From an uncultured Sutterella sp. (lineage in GTDB: Bacteria > Pseudomonadota > Gammaproteobacteria > Burkholderiales > Burkholderiaceae_F): a stretch of DNA of 19,948 nt. Made by a program: the position numbers and the translations under genes. Each line of letters begins with the position of its first letter. The stretch's first letter is position 1. The notes under the pieces are model-generated. The model was not told where the DNA came from. It did no database searches and saw nothing but the letters and a program-made list of their open reading frames with translations. Below, piece after piece: positions 7,342 through 14,316 of the stretch. The stretch spans positions 1-19,948 of the forward strand of contig USCE01000010.1 of the NCBI GenBank assembly GCA_900553105.1, given 5' to 3'.

Positions 7342-7378
7342 AAATAAATTGCGGGAGCGAAAAAAAGCACCCCCGCAA
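7342..7378 (-). terminator. rpoA: Probable intrinsic terminator after rpoA
   Basis: On the minus strand TTGCGGG (7378-7372) pairs with CCCGCAA (7355-7349), extended by further weaker pairs toward a loop containing seven T, and is followed by TTTATTT. It begins 7 bases after the rpoA stop codon. Confidence 0.7.
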
Positions 7379-7385
7379 CTATTCA

Positions 7386-8390
7386 TTAGTGTTGGTCAAG
7401 ACCGGCAGGTGGCCAGTTTTCCAATTTCATACCCAAGGTCAAACCATGCGTAGCAAGCACTTCCTTGATTTCGTTCAAGGACTTGCGACCCAAGTTCGGA
7501 GTCTTGAGCAATTCGTTTTCGGTGCGTTGAATCAAATCGCCGATATAGAAGACTTGTTCGCCCTTCAAGCAATTGGCAGAACGAACCGTCAACTCGAGAT
7601 CGTCGACCGGACGCATCAAAATCGGATCGAGCGGCGGCGGGTTGTTCACGTCTTCTTCCGGAACGGCCTTGCCGGCTTGTTCGCTCTTGATGGTTCCAAA
7701 CACCGTCAATTGATCTTGAAGAATGTGAACAGCTTCACGCAAAGCTTCTTCAGGCTTAATCGCACCGTTGGTTTCGATCGTCATGACGAGTTTATCGAGG
7801 TCGGTACGTTGAGCCACACGGGCAGCGCTGACTTCATAGGCAACACGGCGAATCGGGCTAAAGGAAGCATCCATGATGATACGACCGATCGTGCTCTTGG
7901 AATAGTCATCACGGAAAGCACGCATATCACCGGGTTGATAGCCACGGCCCTTTTCAACCTTGACTTGCATGTCAAGCTTACCGCCAGCGGCCAAGTGAGC
8001 AATCACATGATCGGGGTTGATCACGGTAACGTCGTGCGGCAAATCAAAATCAGCAGCCGTCACAACGCCTTCAGTATTCTTGCGAAGCGTCAAAGTTACT
8101 TCATCGCGACCTTCAAGCTTAAAGACAACGCCTTTCAAGTTCAAAAGGATGTCAACGACGTCTTCGAGAACGCCGTCGATTTGAGAGTATTCATGCACCA
8201 CGCCAGCGATTTGAGCTTCAGTGGGAGCATAGCCGACCATGCTGGCGAGCAAAATGCGACGCAAAGCATTGCCGAGCGTATGACCGTAGCCACGTTCAAA
8301 GGGTTCAAGCGTGATTACAGCGAGATTGGGATTGTTTTGATCAACCGCCGCTTCAATATCGGTCGGCTTCAACAAAGTGGTGTTGGCCAT
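7386..8390 (-). CDS. rpoA: RNA polymerase subunit alpha
   Basis: A 334-residue subunit that dimerises to seed assembly of RNA polymerase core and contacts upstream DNA and activators. The N-terminal assembly domain (about 1-235) has FERGYGHTLGNALRRILLAS at 31-50. The C-terminal domain (about 255-325) has ELTVRSANCLK, with R270 at the position of E. coli R265 that binds UP elements, and LGRKSLNEIKE. Length is usual for Betaproteobacteria (E. coli 329). AAGGA lies about 10 bases before the ATG. It is separated from rpsD by an unusually folded 174-base spacer and followed by its own terminator. Confidence 0.99.
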   Translation of the reverse strand: MANTTLLKPTDIEAAVDQNNPNLAVITLEPFERGYGHTLGNALRRILLASMVGYAPTEAQIAGVVHEYSQIDGVLEDVVDILLNLKGVVFKLEGRDEVTLTLRKNTEGVVTAADFDLPHDVTVINPDHVIAHLAAGGKLDMQVKVEKGRGYQPGDMRAFRDDYSKSTIGRIIMDASFSPIRRVAYEVSAARVAQRTDLDKLVMTIETNGAIKPEEALREAVHILQDQLTVFGTIKSEQAGKAVPEEDVNNPPPLDPILMRPVDDLELTVRSANCLKGEQVFYIGDLIQRTENELLKTPNLGRKSLNEIKEVLATHGLTLGMKLENWPPAGLDQH

Positions 8391-8466
8391 AGTTGGACTG
8401 TCCTTTTCAATACCCTCGGCTCGTTACACCGATAAGGCTGATGGATTGTCTGGGGCTTGAGATCAA

Positions 8467-8551
8467 ATGCGACCGGCGCCCCAAAAGGACCGATCGCATC
8501 GAGTATTTTACCAAGGCAGACATTGTTCGGCGCACTACACAAAACAATGTC
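8467..8551 (-). promoter_or_regulatory. Two long stem-loops in the rpsD-rpoA spacer
   Basis: In transcription order: a perfect 9-bp stem GACATTGTT/AACAATGTC (8551-8543 with 8527-8519) with a 15-base loop, then an 11-bp stem including two G-U pairs (8499-8489 with 8477-8467) with an 11-base loop. Neither has a T run, so they are not ordinary terminators. A TGGTAAAAT between them resembles an extended -10 but has no -35. They may protect mRNA ends, mark processing, or bind a regulator; this is inference. Confidence 0.65.
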
Positions 8552-8564
8552 TTCGCAGTGGTTA

Positions 8565-9200
8565 TTAACGCGAGTAAAGTTCGACGACCAACGATTCGTT
8601 GACGTCCGGGCAAATTTCGTCGCGGGCCGGGAGAGCCTTGAACACGCCTTCGAACTTCTTCGCATCAACGCTCACCCAAGACGGGAAACCGACTTGAGCA
8701 GCAAGTTCCAAAGCTTCCGTAATACGGGTTTGCTTTTGGGACTTTTCGCGAATGGAGATAACATCACCGGGTTGGACACGGTAAGAAGGAATATTGACCT
8801 TGTTGCCGTTGACCAAAATAGCGCAGTGGCTCACCAATTGGCGAGCTTCAGCACGGGTAGAGCCGAAACCCATACGATAAACGACGTTGTCAAGACGGCT
8901 TTCAAGCAAGCTTAACAACACTTCACCCGTGTTGCCGCGATCGCGTTCGGCTTCAGCGAAATAGCGGCGGAATTGACGTTCAAGAACGCCATACATGCGT
9001 TTAACCTTTTGCTTTTCACGCAATTGGTTACCGTAGTCCGATTGACGAGCACCGGAAGTCTTACCGTGCTGGCCCGGTTTGGTGATCGTATCGGAACCCT
9101 TGCCGACTTTGCTCGACAAAGAACGACGCGCGCTCTTCAAATTAAGGTCACAACCCTCGCGGCGCGCGAGCTTGAGTTTGGGACCGGTATATCGTGCCAT
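8565..9200 (-). CDS. rpsD: 30S ribosomal protein S4
   Basis: A 211-residue S4, a primary 16S rRNA binder that nucleates 30S assembly and, in E. coli, represses its own operon. The start MARYTGPKLKLARREGCDL, the GKTSGARQSDYGNQLREKQK segment and the S4 RNA-binding domain (about 98-160, LESRLDNVVYRMGF and VNGNKVNIPSYRVQPGD) are all present. The single cysteine near the N-terminus shows the zinc-free form. GAGAGG lies about 9 bases before the ATG. It is flanked by two structured spacers, 86 bases upstream and 174 downstream, the widest inside this operon apart from the one before rplQ. Confidence 0.98.
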   Translation of the reverse strand: MARYTGPKLKLARREGCDLNLKSARRSLSSKVGKGSDTITKPGQHGKTSGARQSDYGNQLREKQKVKRMYGVLERQFRRYFAEAERDRGNTGEVLLSLLESRLDNVVYRMGFGSTRAEARQLVSHCAILVNGNKVNIPSYRVQPGDVISIREKSQKQTRITEALELAAQVGFPSWVSVDAKKFEGVFKALPARDEICPDVNESLVVELYSR

Positions 9201-9221
9201 TTAAAAATGCCTCTCTTATCC

Positions 9222-9265
9222 TGTGATGTTGGTCACATTGAGTTTATCTATCCTCATAGATAAAC
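9222..9265 (-). promoter_or_regulatory. rpsD: Hairpins in the rpsK-rpsD spacer
   Basis: In transcription order: a perfect 10-bp stem GTTTATCTAT/ATAGATAAAC (9265-9256 with 9251-9242) closed by a GAGG loop, then TGTGA/TCACA (9237-9233 with 9226-9222) with a 6-base loop. The rpsD ribosome-binding site comes right after. No T run follows the large stem. A leader controlling S4 synthesis is possible but unproven. Confidence 0.65.
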
Positions 9266-9286
9266 GCGGGATTAGAAAAAAGTTCT

Positions 9287-9700
9287 TTACACGCGACGGC
9301 GCTTGGACGGACGCACACCGTTGTGAGGAACGGGGGTCACATCTTGAATCGACGTCACACGAATGCCAAGCGCGTTGAGCGCACGCACGCTGGATTCACG
9401 GCCAGGGCCAGGACCCATGATGCGAACTTCGACATTCTTCAAACCATATTCAAGAGCCACACGACCTGCTTGTTCAGCTGCGACTTGAGCAGCGAACGGG
9501 GTCGACTTACGGGAACCCTTGAAACCTTGAGCGCCGGAGCTAGACGCAGAAATTGCGTTGCCTTGGCGATCGGTGATCGTGATGATCGTGTTGTTGAAGG
9601 AAGCGTGAACGTGAGCAATACCTTCAGTAACGACCTTCTTCACCTTTTTGCGAGCACGTTGCTGAGCAACTTGCTGACTGCTAGGAGATTTGCCAGCCAT
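9287..9700 (-). CDS. rpsK: 30S ribosomal protein S11
   Basis: A 137-residue S11 of the small-subunit platform. The conserved core is visible: HVHASFNNTIITITDRQGN, SSGAQGFKGSRKSTPFAAQ, IMGPGPGRESSVRAL, and the end PVPHNGVRPSKRRRV, in which the Asn-Gly pair corresponds to the site turned into isoaspartate in E. coli S11. The N-terminal extension of about 15 basic residues (AQQRARKKVKKV) is common in Betaproteobacteria. It follows rpsM by 16 bases. Confidence 0.99.
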   Translation of the reverse strand: MAGKSPSSQQVAQQRARKKVKKVVTEGIAHVHASFNNTIITITDRQGNAISASSSGAQGFKGSRKSTPFAAQVAAEQAGRVALEYGLKNVEVRIMGPGPGRESSVRALNALGIRVTSIQDVTPVPHNGVRPSKRRRV

Positions 9701-9716
9701 TGTAGTCCTTTAATGT

Positions 9717-10082
9717 TTACTTCTTAAGTGCGACGCCAGCCTTCTTCGGGCCCTTACGCGTACGGGCATTTGTACGAGTACGTTGACCGCGAACAGGCAA
9801 GCCGCGACGATGACGCATACCACGATAAGTGCCCAAGTCAATCAGGCGCTTAATCGAGAGTTGAACTTCACGACGCAAGTCACCTTCAACGGTGTACTGA
9901 CCGATTGCATCACGGATGCGTTCGAGTTCAGCGTCGGTGAGATCTTTAATTTTCTTGGTGTATTCCACGCCGACTTGCGACAAAATGTCACGGGCGCGAG
10001 AACGACCGATACCGTAAATGGCGGTCAAGCCGATTTCGGCATGTTGGTTCGGCGGAATATTAATACCGGCAATACGAGCCAT
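9717..10082 (-). CDS. rpsM: 30S ribosomal protein S13
   Basis: A 121-residue S13 of the small-subunit head, contacting the P-site tRNA and 50S bridges. MARIAGINIPPNQHAEIGL, YGIGRSRARDIL and the helix-two-turn-helix basic segment GTYRGMRHRRGLPVRGQRTRTN are diagnostic; the lysine-rich tail KKAGVALKK reaches toward tRNA. It starts 11 bases after rpmJ ends. In E. coli the leader of this gene is where S4 represses the operon; here rpmJ comes first and this spacing leaves no room for such a leader directly before rpsM. Confidence 0.99.
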   Translation of the reverse strand: MARIAGINIPPNQHAEIGLTAIYGIGRSRARDILSQVGVEYTKKIKDLTDAELERIRDAIGQYTVEGDLRREVQLSIKRLIDLGTYRGMRHRRGLPVRGQRTRTNARTRKGPKKAGVALKK

Positions 10083-10093
10083 CTTATACCTCT

Positions 10094-10207
10094 TTAGCCT
10101 TGACGTTGTTTGTGGCGCGGATCTTCACAGATCACGCGGACAACGCCCTTGCGCTTAATGATCTTGCACTTACGGCACATTTTTTTGACCGAAGCGTTAA
10201 CCTTCAT
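10094..10207 (-). CDS. rpmJ: 50S ribosomal protein L36
   Basis: A 37-residue L36 reading MKVNASVKKMCRKCKIIKRK at its start. The zinc ribbon is complete: C11 and C14 (CRKC), C27 and H32 (CEDPRH), so this is the zinc-binding C+ form. GGAG lies about 6 bases before the ATG. It is the first gene of the alpha-type operon here: rpsM begins 11 bases later, while the upstream neighbour secY ends 232 bases away with no infA between. Confidence 0.97.
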   Translation of the reverse strand: MKVNASVKKMCRKCKIIKRKGVVRVICEDPRHKQRQG

Positions 10208-10219
10208 TGTTTTCTCCAA

Positions 10220-10256
10220 CCGTGAATTTCACGGATTATTACTGTCCAGACGACAG
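10220..10256 (-). promoter_or_regulatory. rpmJ: Two small hairpins in the rpmJ leader
   Basis: CTGTC/GACAG (10256-10252 with 10246-10242, 5-base loop) is followed by CCGTG/CACGG (10234-10230 with 10224-10220, palindromic CCGTGAAATTCACGG). The second ends just before the GGAG of rpmJ and could influence ribosome access. The leader is only about 55 bases, shorter than the E. coli S4-binding leader. Confidence 0.45.
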
Positions 10257-10266
10257 GAAATTTGAG

Positions 10267-10295
10267 AATTTACACTCTTTTTTCCAACTCTTCAA
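10267..10295 (-). promoter_or_regulatory. Probable promoter of the rpmJ (alpha-type) operon
   Basis: On the minus strand TTGAAG (10295-10290) and TAAATT (10272-10267) are 17 bases apart, in an AT-rich stretch, about 60 bases before rpmJ. The -10 box departs from consensus, so this is moderate evidence; the wide spacer after secY supports a transcription start here. Confidence 0.5.
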
Positions 10296-10347
10296 GTTTT
10301 TCGTCAGCGTAGTGCACAGAACAATAAAACTCTCTGAGACAGAATCG

Positions 10348-10409
10348 GGAGGAAAATCGCTTTCCTCCTCGTTTCTGGCCGAACCCGAGGCGTGAAGTAT
10401 AGCCTCGGG
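10348..10409 (-). terminator. Two GC-rich hairpins after secY, possible terminator
   Basis: CCCGAGGC/GCCTCGGG (10409-10402 with 10391-10384, 10-base loop) and GGAGGAAA/TTTCCTCC (10368-10361 with 10355-10348, 5-base loop) are both perfect 8-bp stems starting about 30 bases after the secY stop. Neither is followed by a clear T run, so they may instead stabilise the 3' end of the spc mRNA or act with a termination factor. Confidence 0.45.
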
Positions 10410-10439
10410 GGACGGTTTCATTTCACTCTGACGAAACTT

Positions 10440-11768
10440 TTACATCCCGGCAGAGCCAAAGCCCTTGAAGTTTGTCTTCTTGAGCAAATTTTCATATTGT
10501 TGCGACATCATGTACGCCTGAACTTGGCTCATGAAGTCCATCGTCACGACCACAACGATCAACAACGATGTACCACCAAAATAGAACGGAACATTGAAAC
10601 GCATGTTCAAGAATTCCGGCACCAAGCAGACGAACACCAAGTATGCAGCACCGCCGAGCGTCAAACGAAGCAACACCTTATCGATGTAACGAGACGTTTG
10701 CTCTCCGGGGCGGATACCCGGGACGAACGCACCACTCTTTTTCAAGTTCTCAGCCGTTTCACGCGGGTTGAAAACCAACGCCGTGTAGAAATAAGCAAAG
10801 AACACAATCATTGCAGCGTAAAGCAATGTATATAACGGTTGACCCGGCGACAATGCAGCTGCCAAATCACGAATCCAACGCGTTGAATCACCGCTCGTGA
10901 ACCAACCGGCCAAAGTAGCTGGAAACAAGATCAACGAAGATGCAAAGATCGGCGGAATAACGCCCGACATATTCATCTTCAAGGGCAAATACGAACTTTG
11001 ACCACCGTACAAACGGTTGCCAATTTGTCGTTTTGCATAGTTCACAGTAATGCGACGTTGGCCGCGTTCGATGAACACCACGAAAGCCGTTACAACAGCG
11101 ACAATGGCGATCACAAAAATTGCAGCCAAGGGGCTAATGGCACCCGAGCTCACCAACTGGAACAAACCGGAGATTGCAGAGGGCAACCCAGCCACAATAC
11201 CGGCAAAGATGATGATGGAAATGCCGTTACCTAAACCGCGTTCGGTGATTTGCTCACCGAGCCACATTAAAAACATCGTACCCGTCACCAAAGAGACCAC
11301 GCATGTGAAGCGGAACATCATGCCCGGATCGAGCACGAGGCCTGCTTGGCTTTCGAGTGCGACGGCAATACCGAACGCTTGGAAGACCCCCAAGAGCAAC
11401 GTGCCGTAGCGCGTGTATTGAGTGATCTTACGGCGACCGGATTCGCCTTCTTTACGCAAACTCTCAAGCGAAGGGAGCACGTAGGACAACATCTGCATGA
11501 TAATCGATGCAGAGATGTACGGCATGATCCCTAACGCAAACACCGAGAAGCGCGATAACGCGCCACCGGAGAACATGTTGAACAGCCCGAGAATGCCCCC
11601 TTGTTGCTCTTGAAAGAGCTGAGAGAGCATGTCGGGATCGATACCGGGCACCGGCACGTGTGCGCCGATGCGGTATACGACTAATGCAAGCAGCAAGAAG
11701 ATAATTCGACGCTTAAGATCGCCGTACTTCGGACCGCTTGCTTGGTTGGAACTGGGGCTGGTCGCCAC
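10440..11768 (-). CDS. secY: Preprotein translocase subunit SecY
   Basis: The 442-residue channel subunit of the SecYEG translocon, with about ten membrane segments. Diagnostic stretches are YRIGAHVPVPGIDP in the first segment and loop, GGALSRFSVFALGIMPYISA near the plug, VFIERGQRRITVNYAKRQ in the cytosolic ribosome/SecA-binding loop, and PGIRPGEQTSRYIDKVL. The frame stays open upstream to an ATG at 11837 inside rplO, but the GTG at 11768 is the better start: AGGAA lies 7 bases before it, the product is then close to E. coli SecY (443), and the extra residues have no counterpart. It is the last gene of the spc-type operon, 22 bases after rplO. Confidence 0.96.
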   Translation of the reverse strand: MATSPSSNQASGPKYGDLKRRIIFLLLALVVYRIGAHVPVPGIDPDMLSQLFQEQQGGILGLFNMFSGGALSRFSVFALGIMPYISASIIMQMLSYVLPSLESLRKEGESGRRKITQYTRYGTLLLGVFQAFGIAVALESQAGLVLDPGMMFRFTCVVSLVTGTMFLMWLGEQITERGLGNGISIIIFAGIVAGLPSAISGLFQLVSSGAISPLAAIFVIAIVAVVTAFVVFIERGQRRITVNYAKRQIGNRLYGGQSSYLPLKMNMSGVIPPIFASSLILFPATLAGWFTSGDSTRWIRDLAAALSPGQPLYTLLYAAMIVFFAYFYTALVFNPRETAENLKKSGAFVPGIRPGEQTSRYIDKVLLRLTLGGAAYLVFVCLVPEFLNMRFNVPFYFGGTSLLIVVVVTMDFMSQVQAYMMSQQYENLLKKTNFKGFGSAGM

Positions 11769-11790
11769 GTTGTTCTTCCTAAAAAGCGAG

Positions 11791-12225
11791 TTATTCTTCC
11801 ACGGAACCGCCGGCAGCTTCAATAGCAGCCTTGGCACCCTTGGTCACGCCCAAACCGCGCACGACAACCTTGCGGGAGATCTCTCCGGACAAGATCACGC
11901 GGGCAGCCATAGCGCGCGGCGAAACGATATTGGCGGCCTTAAGCACGCTCAAATCGATTTCATCCGCAGCCAAACCTTGCAATTCGTTCAAGCGAACTTC
12001 TTCGCAGAAACGACGCGTCAAAGACGTGAAACCACGCTTCGGCAAGCGACGATGCAGCGGCATTTGACCGCCTTCGAAGCCCACCTTGTGGAAGCCGCCG
12101 GCACGGGACTTTTGACCCTTGTGACCGCGACCGGCAGTCTTGCCCCAGCCGGAGCCGACACCGCGACCGACGCGGTGACGTGCACTCTTGGAACCCTCAG
12201 CGGGTTGCAAAGTATTTAATTGCAT
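11791..12225 (-). CDS. rplO: 50S ribosomal protein L15
   Basis: A 144-residue L15, a late-assembling large-subunit protein. MQLNTLQPAEGSKSARHRVG, GKTAGRGHKGQKSRAGG and the FEGGQMPLHRRLPKRGF stretch are diagnostic. Two ATG codons are adjacent (12228 and 12225); the second is preferred, since the GGGG of the ribosome-binding site then lies 6 bases away and length equals E. coli L15. secY follows after 22 bases and rpmD lies 12 bases upstream. Confidence 0.96.
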   Translation of the reverse strand: MQLNTLQPAEGSKSARHRVGRGVGSGWGKTAGRGHKGQKSRAGGFHKVGFEGGQMPLHRRLPKRGFTSLTRRFCEEVRLNELQGLAADEIDLSVLKAANIVSPRAMAARVILSGEISRKVVVRGLGVTKGAKAAIEAAGGSVEE

Positions 12226-12237
12226 CATCTACCCCTA

Positions 12238-12417
12238 TTACTCGGCACGAACCAAGTAGGCAACCTTGTTGATCATGCCGCGCACAGCGGGCGTGTCTTC
12301 AAGTTCGCGCGTTTGGTTCATCTTGGACAAACCCAAGCCGCGCAAAGTGGCGCGGTGATCAGCCTTCGTGCCGATCGGGCTCTTGACCAACGTAACTTTA
12401 ACGGTTTTTTTAGCCAT
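12238..12417 (-). CDS. rpmD: 50S ribosomal protein L30
   Basis: A 59-residue L30 starting MAKKTVKVTLVKSPIGTKAD, with the family pattern LRGLGLSKMNQTRELEDTPA and the ending INKVAYLVRAE. The frame extends five codons upstream, but the ATG at 12417 has GGAGAG 7 bases before it, and the resulting length equals E. coli L30. It sits between rpsE and rplO in the standard order. Confidence 0.95.
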   Translation of the reverse strand: MAKKTVKVTLVKSPIGTKADHRATLRGLGLSKMNQTRELEDTPAVRGMINKVAYLVRAE

Positions 12418-12437
12418 CTCGAATCTCTCCATTGCGA

Positions 12438-12959
12438 TTAGGCCATGAGTTCTTCAACCGTCTTGCCGCGCTTGGCAGCAATTTCAGCCGGAGAACGAAG
12501 GGCTTCGAGAGCGTTCAACGTTGCACGAACCATGTTGTAGGGATTCGTAGAACCGTGAGCCTTAGCTACGATGTTGCGAACACCCATGGCGTCGAACACT
12601 GCACGCATCGGACCGCCGGCGATGATACCGGTACCTTCGGTAGCCGGGAGCAACATCACGCGAGCAGCGCCGTGGTGGCCTTCAACAGCGTGGTAGATCG
12701 TACCGTCGTTGAGCGGAATACGAACCATGCTGTGACGAGCGCGATCCATAGCCTTCTGTACGGCAGCCGGCACTTCGCGGCTCTTACCCGTACCCATACC
12801 AATACGGCCGTCGCCATCACCAACAACCGTGAGAGCAGCGAAAGCCATAATGCGGCCACCCTTCACAACCTTGGTAACGCGGTTAACCGCAATCATATTT
12901 TCACGCATGCCGTCGTCGATAGCGTCGACAGCCGCATTCTTTCCTTGAGCCTTAGCCAT
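12438..12959 (-). CDS. rpsE: 30S ribosomal protein S5
   Basis: A 173-residue S5, a small-subunit protein near the mRNA entry channel that affects decoding accuracy. The double-stranded RNA-binding-like N-terminal domain (NMIAVNRVTKVVKGGRIM, VVGDGDGRIGMGTGKSREVP) and the C-terminal domain (GTGIIAGGPMRAVFDAMG, KAHGSTNPYNMVRATLNAL) are complete. The VVKGGR loop, where spectinomycin resistance changes map in other bacteria, appears wild type. It starts 9 bases after rplR ends. Confidence 0.99.
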   Translation of the reverse strand: MAKAQGKNAAVDAIDDGMRENMIAVNRVTKVVKGGRIMAFAALTVVGDGDGRIGMGTGKSREVPAAVQKAMDRARHSMVRIPLNDGTIYHAVEGHHGAARVMLLPATEGTGIIAGGPMRAVFDAMGVRNIVAKAHGSTNPYNMVRATLNALEALRSPAEIAAKRGKTVEELMA

Positions 12960-12968
12960 AAGTCCCTC

Positions 12969-13337
12969 TTAGAACTTCAAGCCAGCTTCACGCGCGGCTT
13001 GAGCCAACGCAGCGATGCGGCCATGAAAACGGTAACCAGAACGGTCGAAAGCACACGTTTCAATGCCGGCGGCCTTAGCCTTCTCAGCCAAACGCGTACC
13101 AATCAATTGAGCGGCTTTAACGTTGCCGCCGCGACCTTGCTCATTAGCCAACTGAGCGCGAACTTCGGGTTCAACCGTGGAGGCCGAAACCAAAACACGG
13201 CCGCCGTCAGCGCTGATGATGCTGGCGTAAATGTGCAAGTTCGTACGATGGACCGTCAAGCGGGCCACCTTTTGCATCTTGATGCGGGCACGCGTAGCAC
13301 GTGCACGACGCAGACGATTTGCTTTTTTATCGATCAT
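12969..13337 (-). CDS. rplR: 50S ribosomal protein L18
   Basis: A 122-residue L18, which binds 5S rRNA with L5 in the central protuberance. The basic N-terminus MIDKKANRLRRARATRARI, RLTVHRTNLHIYASII and the ending FDRSGYRFHGRIAALAQAAR are characteristic. Its length is slightly above E. coli (117). It lies between rplF (17 bases upstream) and rpsE. Confidence 0.98.
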   Translation of the reverse strand: MIDKKANRLRRARATRARIKMQKVARLTVHRTNLHIYASIISADGGRVLVSASTVEPEVRAQLANEQGRGGNVKAAQLIGTRLAEKAKAAGIETCAFDRSGYRFHGRIAALAQAAREAGLKF

Positions 13338-13354
13338 TTTTGTCTCCGCCCCGC

Positions 13355-13888
13355 TTACTTCTTCTTGGTTTCCTTGATCACGACAACTTCGTCAGCATAA
13401 CGAACGCCCTTGCCCTTGTAGGGTTCCGGCGGACGATAGCCACGAATGACAGCAGCAGTTTGACCCACTTTTTGCTTGTCAGCGCCCTTGATCACGATTT
13501 CCGTTTGACTCGGGGTTTCTGCCTTCACGCCTTCGGGCAACTTGTGCACGACGGGGTGACTAAAGCCGAGCGATAAATTCAACGTGTCACCGCTGGCTTG
13601 GGCACGGAAGCCCACACCAACCAACGTCAGCTTCTTTTCGAAACCAACGCTGACACCCTTGTTCATGTCGTTGATCAAAGCACGCATCGTACCGGAAGCA
13701 GCGTTAGCTTCACGGCTGCTGTCAACAGCTTCGAAGCGCAAATGATCACCGTCTTGCTTAACGGACACCAACGGGTTGAGCTTCAGGCTCAATTCACCCT
13801 TAGCGCCCTTCATCACGATCACGCCGTCGGTGATTTTGCAATCGACGCCCTTGGCAATGATCACGGGTTCTTTAGCGATTCGCGACAT
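13355..13888 (-). CDS. rplF: 50S ribosomal protein L6
   Basis: A 177-residue L6 near the GTPase-associated centre of the large subunit. MSRIAKEPVIIAKGVDCKI at the start, GVSVGFEKKLTLVGVGFRA in the linker between the two alpha/beta domains, and IRGYRPPEPYKGKGVRYADE near the C-terminus identify it; the length equals E. coli L6. It follows rpsH by 18 bases. Confidence 0.99.
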   Translation of the reverse strand: MSRIAKEPVIIAKGVDCKITDGVIVMKGAKGELSLKLNPLVSVKQDGDHLRFEAVDSSREANAASGTMRALINDMNKGVSVGFEKKLTLVGVGFRAQASGDTLNLSLGFSHPVVHKLPEGVKAETPSQTEIVIKGADKQKVGQTAAVIRGYRPPEPYKGKGVRYADEVVVIKETKKK

Positions 13889-13906
13889 TCTCTATCCCTC
13901 CTCGCA

Positions 13907-14302
13907 TTAGGCCACGTAGCAAATGACTTCGCCACCGATGCCGGCTGCACGGGCCTTGCGATCGGTCATCACGCCTTTGGGCGTAGAAACGATCGCGATA
14001 CCCAAGCCGTTCATCACTTGCGGAATCGTTTGATGGTTCTTGTACACACGCAAGCCCGGACGAGAAACGCGTTCGATGCGTTCAATCACGGGACGACCGG
14101 CGTAGTACTTCAAACCGACGTGTAATTCAGGTTTACCGTTGTTTTCAACAACAGAAAAACCATCGATGTATCCTTCATCTTTCAAGACTTGAGCAATGGC
14201 CACCTTCAACTTCGAGGAGGGCATCACCACTTCCGTCTTGTCGACATTTTGACCGTTACGAATACGGGTCAACATATCGGCGATCGGATCACTCATGCTC
14301 AT
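13907..14302 (-). CDS. rpsH: 30S ribosomal protein S8
   Basis: A 131-residue S8, which binds helix 21 of 16S rRNA and, in E. coli, represses the spc operon by binding mRNA near rplE. MSMSDPIADMLTRIRNGQ at the start and the C-terminal signature VSTPKGVMTDRKARAAGIGG are present. The first ATG is kept, with GGAG 6 bases upstream; E. coli S8 also begins MSMQDPIADM. Confidence 0.99.
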   Translation of the reverse strand: MSMSDPIADMLTRIRNGQNVDKTEVVMPSSKLKVAIAQVLKDEGYIDGFSVVENNGKPELHVGLKYYAGRPVIERIERVSRPGLRVYKNHQTIPQVMNGLGIAIVSTPKGVMTDRKARAAGIGGEVICYVA

Positions 14303-14316
14303 GATAATCTCCTCGC

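Noticed and set aside
7290..8435. A 381-codon plus-strand open frame opposite rpoA
   Set aside because: It is the antisense shadow of rpoA. It lacks family features, and rpoA is complete and unmistakable on the other strand. Long antisense frames recur opposite many of the ribosomal genes here because of codon bias.
8505..8515. Extended -10 like TGGTAAAAT in the rpsD-rpoA spacer as an rpoA promoter
   Set aside because: No -35 element lies at a useful distance, so I did not list it as a promoter.
11769..11837. N-terminal extension of SecY to an ATG inside rplO
   Set aside because: The GTG at 11768 has a well-placed ribosome-binding site and gives the normal SecY length; the extension overlaps rplO and lacks homology.
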